Source: Njordibacter sp028825405 (GTDB lineage: Bacteria; Pseudomonadota; Gammaproteobacteria; Pseudomonadales; Balneatricaceae). From it: DNA of 64,000 bases. Numbering within the stretch: position 1 is the stretch's first letter; the number at the start of each line of letters is the position of its first letter. Both the position numbers and the translations under genes were made by a program. The notes beneath the pieces were generated by a model. That model was not told the origin of the DNA. It saw nothing but the letters and a program-made list of their open reading frames with translations, and ran no database searches. Of this stretch, positions 35,626 to 45,684 are shown piece by piece. The stretch covers positions 2,542,001 through 2,606,000 of the forward strand of contig NZ_CP159829.1 in the NCBI RefSeq assembly GCF_047730065.1. Reading direction: 5' to 3'.

Positions 35626-36543
35626 ATGCTATCCGACAAACCTTTGTTAACCAAATTTTATGCTGTTAAATACTGGCCTGTATGGCTTGGTTTAAGCTGC
35701 CTACGCATTATCATTATCCTGCCTTGGGCATGGCGCATGAAAATGGGCCGAGCTATTGGTCGACTATTGTATCAGTTATCTGCTCGCAGAAGATTGATTG
35801 CTGAAACCAACGTTGGTCTCTGCTTTGGTCATTTAACAGCATCGGAACAACGTTATATGATACGCCAAATTTTTGCTGATAATGGCATCGGTATTGTTGA
35901 GACCGCTATGGCTTGGTGGAGTGCCCGTGACGACCTTCACCATCGGGTATCGATCGAAGGTGGCCCATTAATCGAACAGGCCCAAGCCCAAGATCGTGGC
36001 GTTATTTTAGTGGGTGCACATTTTACCAGTCTTGATTTAGGTGGCATTTTATTGGCGCCCAGTTACCCTTACTATGCCACTTATCAGCGTCATGGTAATG
36101 CCTTAATGGATGCTATTATTCGCCATGGGCGTTTAAAGCACTTACCGGGCATATTAGAGCGAGAAGACATTCGCCAAGTCATGCGTTTACTCAAACAAGG
36201 TGAGATCGTCTGGCTAGCGCCCGATCAAGATGTTGGACCAGAGCGTTCAGTGTTTGCCCCATTTTTTGGTATCGAGGCAGCGACTACACCCATTATCAGT
36301 CGTTTAGCTGCGGCCACAGGAGCTAAGGTTCTGCAGTTTAGCCACCACCGCACCCATCAAGACCAGCGTTATTCACTCACCATATCCGACAGTCTAGCAA
36401 CTATTCCAAGTGGCGATTTAGTGGCCGATGCAACCAGGCTAAACGCTGCTATTGAGGCTAAAATACGCCTCAAGCCCAGTCAATACTTGTGGTTACATCG
36501 ACGGTTTAAAACGCGCCCAGACAATAGTCCGGATATTTATTAA
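35626..36543 (+). CDS. Lipid A biosynthesis acyltransferase (LpxL/LpxM family)
   Basis: 305 residues. A hydrophobic N-terminal anchor is followed by the HX4D acyltransferase motif in GAHFTSLDLGG and by WLAPDQDVGPERSVFAPFFG, which is characteristic of the family. It adds a secondary acyl chain to Kdo-lipid A. LpxL and LpxM paralogues cannot be told apart here. Divergent from msbA, with a 135-bp shared promoter region. Confidence 0.88.
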   Translation: MLSDKPLLTKFYAVKYWPVWLGLSCLRIIIILPWAWRMKMGRAIGRLLYQLSARRRLIAETNVGLCFGHLTASEQRYMIRQIFADNGIGIVETAMAWWSARDDLHHRVSIEGGPLIEQAQAQDRGVILVGAHFTSLDLGGILLAPSYPYYATYQRHGNALMDAIIRHGRLKHLPGILEREDIRQVMRLLKQGEIVWLAPDQDVGPERSVFAPFFGIEAATTPIISRLAAATGAKVLQFSHHRTHQDQRYSLTISDSLATIPSGDLVADATRLNAAIEAKIRLKPSQYLWLHRRFKTRPDNSPDIY

Positions 36544-36572
36544 ATACCCCCACTCAGGTCTATAAAGAACCA

Positions 36573-39491
36573 TTAACAAGCCATCATAGTGGCCCAAATA
36601 GCCATCACTTTTTGGCGCTGTCCTTGCAAATCATAGCTCGAGACCTCACCTGCTTGATTTTGTAAAGTGAGTCGGTGTTCAGCAGCACGCATAATTTCAT
36701 AAGCCTCACGCAAATCTTGAGCCTGTGACGCAGACAGAATATTCTGCCTTTCAAAGCCATCCAATATGCGAATATTATCAGTGTAAGTGAGTAAGTCATG
36801 ACATTGATGGGCATGAGCCAGCACCCCATACTGAACCATAAATTCAATATCAACGATGCCACCTTCATCATGTTTCAGATGAAACTGAGATGTCGATCCA
36901 TCTGCATTGGGCTTACTGGCCAACTGCTGGCGCATTTTTTTACGCATCGCAATAACTTGTTGTTTCAATTCGTCGGGTTGCCTAGGCTGGCACAATACCT
37001 GTTTGCGCACGGCTATAAAATCATCACATAGTTTGTCACTACCAGCAATTGGCCGCGCTCTTACGAGCGCCTGATGCTCCCATGTCCAAGCCTCATTGAG
37101 TTGGTATTGATTAAAGGCCACTAAGGTAGAAACCAACAACCCTTTGGCACCATCAGGCCTTAGTCGCATGTCCACTTCAAATAATTGTCCAGCTGCAGTG
37201 ACAGTATTCAAGTAATTGATCATGCGTTGACCAAGGCGAGTAAAAAATACGCTATTGGCGACAGGTTTTGGTCCATCTGTCTCCAAGTGAGAGGGCATAT
37301 CATAAATAAATACCAAATCTAAATCTGACCCATAGCTCAGCTCCCAGCCCCCAACTTTGCCATAACCCACGACAATAAAGTCGTCGCTAGAGCCGTGTTC
37401 ATTTTGTGGGTGACCATGACGCTCACTGATCTCACGCCATGCCAAATTTTTAACCTGTCCAACCACAGCCTCAGCCACATAGGTGAGTTGGTCACTGACC
37501 CTCATAAGTGGCAAACGACCCGTCACTTCTTGAGCCGCAATGCGCAATAAATGCGCATATTTAAAATGCCTAAGGGCTTCCATTAGTTGTTCAGTATCGT
37601 CTTCTGGCAGGCGCAGAAGATTTTGTTCTAACTCCTGCTTTAACTCCACCGCGTCGGGCACATTGAACAGGCTATGCACGTCCAGCAATTCATCAAGTAA
37701 TGAAGGTTGACGCGCCAAAAAGTCTGCAAACCATGAACTGGCAGCGCAAAGTTGCACTAACAATCTAAGTGCGGCTGGATTTTCCTGCAGTAAAACCAAG
37801 TACACAGAACGCCTTAAAACCGCTTCGATAAGCACCATCACTCGTGCCAATGTGCGAGCAGGATGAGTCTGTTGCGCTGTTATGTGTAAAATTTGAGGCA
37901 TTAACTGGGCTAAGCGTTCTTGGGCCACTGGCTGCATTGTTTGTGCCGGGCGACTTTGGTGCAACTCCCACAAATGTTGGAGGATACGATCAACATCAGT
38001 AAACCCAGCTTGACTCAACCTTTGCTGCCACTCTGGCAGCAAAGTGAGCTCATCTGTTTGATGGGCGCTATGGGATATTTCAGCCCATAACTGACTTAAT
38101 TGGTGATCTAGCCCTTGGGACTCATTAACCTCTTTGAGAGCCACTACCAGCTCAAACTGTTGATGAATGAAATCTCTGGTGGTATTTATTTGGGCCTGCA
38201 AACTGTCCCAGCAAGAATACCCTAGGGCGACAGCTAACCGTGCCTGATCAGCCTCTTGGCTAGGTAAATCTTGAGTTTGCTTATCATGCACTGCTTGCAG
38301 TGCGTGCTCTACATCACGCAAAAACCAATAGCCCGTGCGTAATTTTTCGACATCAGAAGACGCTAAACCAGCAGTCTCTGGCAGCACATCTAGCACCGCC
38401 ATCAAACTGCTTGTTTGCAGGCGATTATCACGCCCACCACGGATCAATTGAAAGGCTTGAGCTATAAATTCTACTTCACGAATACCGCCCGTACCTAATT
38501 TAACATTTTGTTCTAAGCCTCGACGACGCACTTCACTCGCAATCATTTGCTTTAGGCTTCGCAACGATTCAATGGCACTGTAATCTAAATATTTGCGGTA
38601 GACAAAGGGCCTTAATAGTTCCAGCAATTGCTGACCTTGTGCTTGGTTACCCGCGATAACACGGGCTTTAACCAACGCATACCTTTCCCACTCTCGTCCT
38701 TGTTGTTGGTAATAGATTTCCATGGCGTCAAAACTTAAAGCTAAGGCGCCACTTGCACCATAGGGTCTGAGCCGCATGTCTACACGAAACACAAAGCCCT
38801 GCGCAGTGACAGCATCAATAGCTTGAATTAAGCGTTGCCCTAAACGAATAAAAAATTGCTGATTATCTATACTGCGCCGACCACCTTGGGCTTCACCAGG
38901 GGCGGGAAAACTGAATATAAGGTCTATATCTGATGATAAATTAAGCTCTTTACCACCCAGCTTACCCATGCCCAACACGACTAACTCTTGTGGTTGACCT
39001 TCGCGACTCGTGGGTTGTCCCCAATGCTTAACACTGTCGTCATGGAGCCACGTCAAAGCTAAATCGACACACACATCTGCCAGATTAGATAAATCTTCAA
39101 CTAATTGTTCACTGCTGCCTAGTCCACAACGATTGCGCCAAATTAGGCGCACTTGATGGGCTTTCCTAAATTGCCTCAGGCTCTGGTGCAACTGTGTTTC
39201 GTTAGTCACCTCTTGCATATCTGCCATTAAAAGGCGTTTTAACTCAGGCTTTGAGACTCGTTTTGTAAGTAAGGCATGGTCTAGTAACTGCGGGTTAAGC
39301 AAAAAAATTTGGGCTGAAAACGGGCTAGCAGCAATGACCTTGATGAGTTGCAACTGTGTATCAACCTGCTGCCATGGCACAGGGTTAGATAGCTTCATCA
39401 ATGCCTCTAAACGATCTAGCACCTCACTTTGTAGTGCTTGGGGTAGGGCATCTATGACCTGCTGATTTTCGGGCACCACTAAAAGCGCCAT
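36573..39491 (-). CDS. glnE: Glutamine synthetase adenylyltransferase GlnE
   Basis: About 972 residues with two nucleotidyltransferase domains: GMGKLGGKELNLSSDIDLIF (N-terminal, deadenylylation) and GYGKVGGWELSYGSDLDLVF (C-terminal, adenylylation), separated by a helical regulatory region. It adjusts glutamine synthetase in response to PII. ATG 39491 is chosen because GGAG lies 8 nt upstream; ATG 39497 is also possible. Convergent with the acyltransferase gene. Confidence 0.95.
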   Translation of the reverse strand: MALLVVPENQQVIDALPQALQSEVLDRLEALMKLSNPVPWQQVDTQLQLIKVIAASPFSAQIFLLNPQLLDHALLTKRVSKPELKRLLMADMQEVTNETQLHQSLRQFRKAHQVRLIWRNRCGLGSSEQLVEDLSNLADVCVDLALTWLHDDSVKHWGQPTSREGQPQELVVLGMGKLGGKELNLSSDIDLIFSFPAPGEAQGGRRSIDNQQFFIRLGQRLIQAIDAVTAQGFVFRVDMRLRPYGASGALALSFDAMEIYYQQQGREWERYALVKARVIAGNQAQGQQLLELLRPFVYRKYLDYSAIESLRSLKQMIASEVRRRGLEQNVKLGTGGIREVEFIAQAFQLIRGGRDNRLQTSSLMAVLDVLPETAGLASSDVEKLRTGYWFLRDVEHALQAVHDKQTQDLPSQEADQARLAVALGYSCWDSLQAQINTTRDFIHQQFELVVALKEVNESQGLDHQLSQLWAEISHSAHQTDELTLLPEWQQRLSQAGFTDVDRILQHLWELHQSRPAQTMQPVAQERLAQLMPQILHITAQQTHPARTLARVMVLIEAVLRRSVYLVLLQENPAALRLLVQLCAASSWFADFLARQPSLLDELLDVHSLFNVPDAVELKQELEQNLLRLPEDDTEQLMEALRHFKYAHLLRIAAQEVTGRLPLMRVSDQLTYVAEAVVGQVKNLAWREISERHGHPQNEHGSSDDFIVVGYGKVGGWELSYGSDLDLVFIYDMPSHLETDGPKPVANSVFFTRLGQRMINYLNTVTAAGQLFEVDMRLRPDGAKGLLVSTLVAFNQYQLNEAWTWEHQALVRARPIAGSDKLCDDFIAVRKQVLCQPRQPDELKQQVIAMRKKMRQQLASKPNADGSTSQFHLKHDEGGIVDIEFMVQYGVLAHAHQCHDLLTYTDNIRILDGFERQNILSASQAQDLREAYEIMRAAEHRLTLQNQAGEVSSYDLQGQRQKVMAIWATMMAC

Positions 39492-39699
39492 AAACATTAC
39501 TCCAAAACTAGGCTTCACAAGGTCAAAGTAACTCGGTCACTTTCATCGCGTGCGCATTAACCAAATATTTTGGCAACACTTAAGCCCTAGACCCTAACGG
39601 AAAAATTCACTTATAATCAAATCATACCTTACTTTTTTGATGCTTATTAACTTGTCGCCGAAAAACCCTATGCCATAACTCGACTAGGAAACAGCCAAT

Positions 39700-40950
39700 T
39701 TGACGTCTACTCATGATCTAGAGATCTCAAAGTTACAAACTGACCTGAAGGATGCCAAAGCGATAGCCCTGACAACATTACGGGCTAATGGCGAACTAGG
39801 GGTAGTGATTAACTTTCTTGAAAAGAGTTTTGCATGCAAAGATCATGTTGCCTTAGGCCAACAAATATTTAAGGCGGTGCGGACATTTGGCTTATCTTGT
39901 GCGGTGCAATTAAGGGTTGATACGCAGGCCATCAATATTTGTGACCAAGCGTTTGATGGCCAAGCACAAGAATTTCAGTTTTTGAGTCGCCTAAAAGATA
40001 AGGGCCGTGTGTTTGATTTTGGTGAACATACTATTATTAATTACCAACACGTCAGTTTGTTGGTACGCGATATGCCTGTTGATCAGCCTGAGCGACACGG
40101 TCGCGTCAAAGATAACCTAGCGGTGCTTCTTAATGGCGCAGAGGCCTGTCTTAATGCGATTGAATCAGGCACAAGGGCTGAGCGTATTAAGTCTGAGTTT
40201 TTAGCTAATATGTCACACGAGTTACGCACCCCTATGCATGCTATTTTAAGTTTTTCCAACATGGGTCATTCGCGTCTGCATAAAGTTGAACTGGAGAAAC
40301 TGGGGCATTATTTTGACCGGATTAGAACCAGTGGCAGTCGTTTACTCATGCTACTCAATGACATGCTAAACTTATCCAAGCTGGAATCTGGAAAAATGGA
40401 ATTCCTCATGCAGCAGGGTGATCTTGTGGATATTATTCAGCGCGCCACTGAAGAATTAGAAACCCTTATTACTGACCGAGAGTTAAAGGTTATTGTAGAA
40501 GCGACAGACCTTGACACTATGACTTACTTTGACGCAGAGAAAATGCTCCAAGTCATGATTAACCTCTTGTCTAATGCTATAAAATTTACCCCTAAGGGTA
40601 AGCAAATTACTATTTTTTTCGATCCTCATACAAGTGCGCAGCCCCAATCGCTCAAACTACAAACTAACCTATTGACCATTGTGGTTGATGATCAGGGCAT
40701 CGGTATTCCAGAGGGTGAAGAAGGTGCTATTTTTGACAAGTTTATTCAGAGCAGTAAAACCAATACGGGTGCGGGAGGCACTGGCTTAGGCTTATCCATC
40801 GTCAAAGAGATCGTGCAAGCACATCATGGTTATGTAGCGGCTTCTGCGAATGCCCATGGTGGTGCCCGTTTTCGCCTTAGCTTACCCATAATTAGCCATC
40901 CAACGCCCAAAATTGATCCTAAGCCAGAAACTGAGGTGGACTTTTTCTAA
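39700..40950 (+). CDS. Orphan cytoplasmic sensor histidine kinase
   Basis: 416 residues without transmembrane segments. The N-terminal ~155 residues begin with a short coiled coil and look GAF-like, but no family was recognised. The HisKA box is FLANMSHELRTPMH, with His173 as phospho-acceptor. The HATPase domain has INLLSNAIKFTPKG, DQGIGIPEG and GTGLGLSIVKEIV. Starts at TTG 39700 with AGGAA 9 nt upstream; no ATG is available. No response regulator or receiver domain is adjacent. Lies between glnE and argA, but a nitrogen role is only suggested by position. Confidence 0.85.
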   Translation: MTSTHDLEISKLQTDLKDAKAIALTTLRANGELGVVINFLEKSFACKDHVALGQQIFKAVRTFGLSCAVQLRVDTQAINICDQAFDGQAQEFQFLSRLKDKGRVFDFGEHTIINYQHVSLLVRDMPVDQPERHGRVKDNLAVLLNGAEACLNAIESGTRAERIKSEFLANMSHELRTPMHAILSFSNMGHSRLHKVELEKLGHYFDRIRTSGSRLLMLLNDMLNLSKLESGKMEFLMQQGDLVDIIQRATEELETLITDRELKVIVEATDLDTMTYFDAEKMLQVMINLLSNAIKFTPKGKQITIFFDPHTSAQPQSLKLQTNLLTIVVDDQGIGIPEGEEGAIFDKFIQSSKTNTGAGGTGLGLSIVKEIVQAHHGYVAASANAHGGARFRLSLPIISHPTPKIDPKPETEVDFF

Positions 40951-41036
40951 ATAACCCCCCTCAGCGTGATTGACACAAGGGCCGCAGCGCGGCTTAATAG
41001 TACCTTTAAAATCTCTCTCAACTATAGGTAATTAAA

Positions 41037-42365
41037 GTGATCGAAACCAATCAGCAATACGTGAACTGGTTCCGTCACTCTGCGCCTTACATTAACGCCC
41101 ATCGTGGCCGTACTTTTGTCATTTATTTACCCGGGGAAGCTCTAGCCCACGCCAATTTTTCCCATACCATCCATGACATTAATTTGCTCAATAGTTTGGG
41201 AGTGAAGCTGGTTCTAGTGCATGGTAGCCGGCCACAAATTCAACAAGCCTGTGGCCAAGCCTCGATAGAGAGTCAATTTCATAATGGTTTACGCATCACA
41301 GATTTAGATCAACTGAGCTTAGTTCAAGCAACCGTAGGTCGGCAGGCGATGCAACTTGAAGCACGTTTTTCTATGGGTTTAGCAAACTCACCCATGCAGG
41401 GCTCGCGGATTCGCACAAGCCGTGGCAACTTTATTACTGCGCGCCCCATTGGTATCAAAAATGGGGTGGATTTTGCCTACACTGGTGAGGTTAGACGGGT
41501 TGATGCAGAAGCCATTGGTAAACAACTCAATAATGGTAATCTTGTGCTTATTTCTTGCTTGGGCTACTCACCTACAGGAGAAACCTTTAATCTGGCTGCA
41601 TCCCAAGTTGCTGGGCGTGTTGCTGCTAGCTTGCAGGCCGACAAATTGATTGTGTTTGGGGCTGATAAAGGCATTACTAACTCACGCGGTGAACAAGTCA
41701 TTGAATTACTCACCCGCGCAGGTCACCGTCTTGTGCACCAACATCAAAGCAGTGGTGATAGTTGGACCGACTTATCCATGCATATTGATGTGTTATCTAA
41801 AGCATGTGACGCTGGCGTCTCACGGGGTCACTTGTTGAGCTATCAAGAAGATGGTGCTCTTTTGACCGAGCTCTTTAGTCGCGATGGTTCAGGCACAATG
41901 GTCATTAAAGAGAGCTATGAGCAAGTTCGTAACGCCTGTATTGACGATGTAGGCGGTATTTTGGAACTTATTCAGCCCTTGGAAGATGATGGCATTTTAG
42001 TACGCCGTTCGCGGGAATTACTAGAGTCAGAAATTCATTACTTCAGCGTGATCGAGCGCGACGGTGCTATTATTGGGTGCGCCGCTTTATACCCCTTCGA
42101 TGATGCGCGCCAAGGAGAACTGGCCTGCATGGCCATTGATACCAACTACCGTGGCGGTGACCGAGGCCAAGTGCTATTGCGCCACATTGAAAAGCAATCG
42201 AGTCACATGGGGCTACAAACCCTATTTGTACTGACGACGGCTTCCTCACACTGGTTTATAGAAAACGGTTTCGTGGCGGCAGACTTAGCCGAACTTCCAA
42301 CTAGCAGACAGTCGTTGTACAATTTCCAACGCAGTTCAAAAGTCTTTAGCAAAGCTTTGCTTTAA
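41037..42365 (+). CDS. argA: N-acetylglutamate synthase ArgA
   Basis: 442 residues. An amino-acid-kinase-like N-terminal domain (LNSLGVKLVLVHGSRPQI; GITNSRGEQV) is fused to a C-terminal GNAT domain (YRGGDRGQVLLRHIEKQ). This is the classic proteobacterial ArgA arrangement. It makes the first arginine-pathway intermediate and is usually arginine-inhibited. GTG start with AGG 9 nt upstream. Confidence 0.94.
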   Translation: MIETNQQYVNWFRHSAPYINAHRGRTFVIYLPGEALAHANFSHTIHDINLLNSLGVKLVLVHGSRPQIQQACGQASIESQFHNGLRITDLDQLSLVQATVGRQAMQLEARFSMGLANSPMQGSRIRTSRGNFITARPIGIKNGVDFAYTGEVRRVDAEAIGKQLNNGNLVLISCLGYSPTGETFNLAASQVAGRVAASLQADKLIVFGADKGITNSRGEQVIELLTRAGHRLVHQHQSSGDSWTDLSMHIDVLSKACDAGVSRGHLLSYQEDGALLTELFSRDGSGTMVIKESYEQVRNACIDDVGGILELIQPLEDDGILVRRSRELLESEIHYFSVIERDGAIIGCAALYPFDDARQGELACMAIDTNYRGGDRGQVLLRHIEKQSSHMGLQTLFVLTTASSHWFIENGFVAADLAELPTSRQSLYNFQRSSKVFSKALL

Positions 42366-42416
42366 ATTTATTGACGACATTAATTTTAATAACATTAATT
42401 ATAAGGCACTTACACC

Positions 42417-44261
42417 ATGCCCATTTACCGTTCTAAAACCTCTACCTCCGGTCGTAACATGGCAGGTGCACGTGCATTATGGCGCGCCACAGGCATGACT
42501 GACTCTGATTTTCAAAAGCCGATTATTGCAGTGTGTAATTCCTTCACCCAGTTTGTACCAGGCCATGTGCATTTGAAAGATATGGGGCAATTAGTCGCCC
42601 GAGAGATTGAAAAAGCGGGAGGTGTGGCAAAAGAGTTCAATACGATTGCCGTGGATGATGGCATTGCCATGGGACATGATGGCATGCTTTATTCATTGCC
42701 ATCGCGGGATATTATTGCGGACTCCGCAGAGTACATGGTGAATGCCCATTGCGCCGATGCTATGGTCTGTATTTCTAACTGTGACAAAATCACCCCAGGC
42801 ATGTTCATGGCTGCAATGCGCCTCAATATACCCTGCGTATTTGTTTCTGGTGGCCCTATGGAAGCGGGTAAAACTAAACTCGGCGATCGGAAGCTAGATT
42901 TAGTGGACGCTATGGTTATCGCTGTGGACGACAACGCCAGTGACGAGCAGGTCGCTGAATACGAGCGTTCTGCTTGTCCTACCTGTGGATCTTGCTCAGG
43001 CATGTTTACCGCCAACTCTATGAACTGCTTAACCGAAGCTCTAGGCTTATCCTTACCCGGCAATGGTAGCTTATTAGCCACCCACGCTGATCGCGAAGAA
43101 CTATTCCTAGAAGCAGGCCGCACGGTGGTTGAGTTATGTAAGCGTTATTATGAAAATGATGACGAAAGCGTATTACCGCGCAACATAGCTAGTTTTAAGG
43201 CATTTCAAAACGCTATGACTTTAGACATCGCTATGGGAGGGTCTACCAACACTATATTGCATTTACTGGCTGCCGCCCAAGAAGGTGAGATTGACTTTGA
43301 TATGTCCAATATTGATGAGCTATCTCGTAAAGTTCCGCAGTTATGCAAGGTGGCTCCAAGTACACCAAAGTATCACATGGAGGACGTGCATCGCGCTGGT
43401 GGAGTATTCGCTATATTAGGTGAACTCAACCGCGCAGGTTTACTGCACGCAGAATTACCCACTGTGCATAGTCCAACCATGGCAGACGCCCTGGCTAAAT
43501 GGGACATTACAGTGACTGAGGATGCCGCAGTTAAAAAATTCTACACAGCAGGCCCAGCAGGCATACCAACGCAAACTGCATTTAGCCAAGCCACACGCTG
43601 GCCCACTGTTGATGATGACCGTGCCGAAGGCTGTATTCGTAATTTGGCTAATGCCTATTCCACCGAAGGTGGTCTTGCGGTGCTTACAGGCAACCTTGCA
43701 GAAGACGGTTGTGTAGTTAAGACTGCTGGTGTCGATGAGAGCATCTGGTTGTTTGAAGGACCAGCTTACATTTGTGAAAGCCAAGATCAAGCAGTGGCTG
43801 ATATCTTGGGTGACAAAGTGAAAGAAGGTGACGTCATTGTCATTCGTTATGAGGGACCTAAAGGGGGCCCTGGTATGCAGGAAATGCTCTACCCCACCAG
43901 CTATCTTAAAACAAAAGGTTTGGGCAAAGCCTGTGCATTACTCACTGATGGTCGTTTCTCTGGAGGCACCTCTGGTTTGTCCATTGGTCACGTATCCCCC
44001 GAGGCTGCAGGTGGTGGTAGCATTGCTCTGGTTGAACAAGGTGACCGCATACGGATAGACATTCCCAATCGCACCATTGATGTTTTATTGAGTGATGATG
44101 AACTGGCTCAACGTCGTAGTGATATGGATGCTAAGGGCAAAGATGGCTGGAAGCCGGCAGCAGAAAGGCAACGTAAAGTGAGCTCTGCACTGAAGTTCTA
44201 TGCAAAGACCGTCACCAGCGCGGACAAAGGCGCAGTGCGTGATCTCAGCTTATTAGACTAA
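42417..44261 (+). CDS. ilvD: Dihydroxy-acid dehydratase IlvD
   Basis: 614 residues, full length. Iron-sulfur ligands are in ISNCDKITPGM and CPTCGSCSGMFTANSMNCL. TDGRFSGGTSGLSIGHVSPEAA is the C-terminal family signature. It catalyses the last common step of isoleucine, valine and pantothenate precursors. Followed by a long hairpin. Confidence 0.97.
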   Translation: MPIYRSKTSTSGRNMAGARALWRATGMTDSDFQKPIIAVCNSFTQFVPGHVHLKDMGQLVAREIEKAGGVAKEFNTIAVDDGIAMGHDGMLYSLPSRDIIADSAEYMVNAHCADAMVCISNCDKITPGMFMAAMRLNIPCVFVSGGPMEAGKTKLGDRKLDLVDAMVIAVDDNASDEQVAEYERSACPTCGSCSGMFTANSMNCLTEALGLSLPGNGSLLATHADREELFLEAGRTVVELCKRYYENDDESVLPRNIASFKAFQNAMTLDIAMGGSTNTILHLLAAAQEGEIDFDMSNIDELSRKVPQLCKVAPSTPKYHMEDVHRAGGVFAILGELNRAGLLHAELPTVHSPTMADALAKWDITVTEDAAVKKFYTAGPAGIPTQTAFSQATRWPTVDDDRAEGCIRNLANAYSTEGGLAVLTGNLAEDGCVVKTAGVDESIWLFEGPAYICESQDQAVADILGDKVKEGDVIVIRYEGPKGGPGMQEMLYPTSYLKTKGLGKACALLTDGRFSGGTSGLSIGHVSPEAAGGGSIALVEQGDRIRIDIPNRTIDVLLSDDELAQRRSDMDAKGKDGWKPAAERQRKVSSALKFYAKTVTSADKGAVRDLSLLD

Positions 44262-44270
44262 GCTCACAAT

Positions 44271-44298
44271 CCAGTCCTTATCCACGGGTAAGGACTGG
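44271..44298. terminator. Hairpin between convergent ilvD and folA
   Basis: CCAGTCCTTA and TAAGGACTGG form a perfect 10-bp stem around an 8-nt loop, 10 bp after the ilvD stop. No clear T-run follows on either strand, so it may be a weak intrinsic terminator or an mRNA 3'-end stabiliser. Confidence 0.5.
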
Positions 44299-44349
44299 GT
44301 ACATGATCTGCCTCATCTGTGTTTAGGGGCATTGATGGCTAGTGCTAGC

Positions 44350-44853
44350 CTAAATGCGGTCCAGGACTTGGTAGCTAAAATCAAATGGATTCGGTTCTTT
44401 TGCCGCCACATCTTCACGCGCAATTTCATGCCATGCTGCGGTTTCTAAAATCGGAAAATAAGCATCACCCTCAACGTGGTGATGCACCCGAGTAAGGTAA
44501 ACGCGATCAGCTAAATCTAAAGCTTCTGCATAGATCTGCGCACCACCGATAATCATCACTTCTTCAGTACCATTAATGAGATTGATGCCCTCTCCCAAAC
44601 TAATAGCCTCACTGAGGCTTGATACTAATTTAATACCCTGTGCAGGGTAATCATGCTGGCGACTGATCACTATATTATCTCGCCCCGGCAAAGGTTTACC
44701 AATAGACTCAAAGGTTTTACGCCCCATAATCAAAGGTTTACCTAAAGTCATGGCTTTGAAATACTTTAAGTCGCCGGGCAAATACCAGGGCAATTGGTTG
44801 TTGCGGCCTATGACATTGTTTTCAGAGGCAGCTACAATTAAGGCGATCGTCAT
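44350..44853 (-). CDS. folA: Dihydrofolate reductase
   Basis: 167 residues. IALIVAASENNVIGRNNQLPWYLPGDLKYF, with the substrate-binding Asp, and the NADPH-site MGRKTFESIG are diagnostic. It reduces dihydrofolate produced by ThyA. Start overlaps the thyA stop by 4 bp (ATGA), coupling the two steps. Confidence 0.96.
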   Translation of the reverse strand: MTIALIVAASENNVIGRNNQLPWYLPGDLKYFKAMTLGKPLIMGRKTFESIGKPLPGRDNIVISRQHDYPAQGIKLVSSLSEAISLGEGINLINGTEEVMIIGGAQIYAEALDLADRVYLTRVHHHVEGDAYFPILETAAWHEIAREDVAAKEPNPFDFSYQVLDRI

Positions 44854-45644
44854 ATGGCAACCGCCCCTTTGATGTGGGCATGTGCTTGATAGTTTAGCAA
44901 TTCAAAGTCCTCAAATTTAAACCCAAAGATATCCTTTACCTCAGGGTTAATATGCATTGTTGGCAGCGGCAAAGTGTCTCGGGACAGCTGCAAATCAACC
45001 TGTGCTAAATGATTAGAGTAGAGATGGGCGTCACCCAGTGTATGCACAAAGTCTCCCACCTCAAGCCCACACACCTGAGCCACCATCATGGTGAGTAAAG
45101 CGTAACTGGCAATATTAAAGGGCACGCCTAAAAAAATATCTGCACTGCGCTGATAAAGCTGACATGACAATTTGCCATTAGCAACATAAAATTGGAACAT
45201 CATGTGGCATGGTGGCAGAGCCATGCGCTCTACGTCAGCTACATTCCAAGCACTGACAATCAATCGACGTGAGTCTGGATTACTTTTTATCTGACTGATC
45301 AGTTGCTCAATTTGATCGATATGACCGCCTTCTGGTCTGGGCCAAGAGCGCCATTGGGATCCATAAACAGGCCCCAAGTCACCATTTTTGTCAGCCCACT
45401 CATCCCAAATACGCACCCCATTTTCAGTCAGGTATTGGGTGTTTGTTGAACCCTTTAAAAACCATAACAGTTCATGAATGATCGACTTGAGGTGCAACTT
45501 CTTGGTGGTGAGAACAGGGAACCCATGACTCAAATCAAAGCGCATTTGGTAACCAAATACACTCACAGTGCCGGTGCCAGTGCGATCTTCTTTTAACGCG
45601 CCGGCATCGCGCACGTGGCGCATAAGTTGAAGGTACTGTTGCAT
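44850..45644 (-). CDS. thyA: Thymidylate synthase ThyA
   Basis: 264 residues from ATG 45644 (MQQYLQLMRHV), matching the family N-terminus and length; a longer frame begins six codons upstream. The catalytic cysteine is in MALPPCHMMFQFYV; the DRTGTGTVSVFGYQMRF and NIASYALLTMMVAQ segments are typical. It converts dUMP to dTMP, using methylene-tetrahydrofolate. The order lgt-thyA-folA matches Pseudomonas. Confidence 0.96.
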   Translation of the reverse strand: MQQYLQLMRHVRDAGALKEDRTGTGTVSVFGYQMRFDLSHGFPVLTTKKLHLKSIIHELLWFLKGSTNTQYLTENGVRIWDEWADKNGDLGPVYGSQWRSWPRPEGGHIDQIEQLISQIKSNPDSRRLIVSAWNVADVERMALPPCHMMFQFYVANGKLSCQLYQRSADIFLGVPFNIASYALLTMMVAQVCGLEVGDFVHTLGDAHLYSNHLAQVDLQLSRDTLPLPTMHINPEVKDIFGFKFEDFELLNYQAHAHIKGAVAI

Positions 45645-45684
45645 ATGAAAGGCCCACATCAAAACAGAAAAAAGAGGCGTTATT

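Noticed and set aside
40981..40995. Hairpin GCCGC-AGC-GCGGC as a terminator before argA
   Set aside because: The stem is 5 bp and is followed by only two T residues; it is too weak to call.
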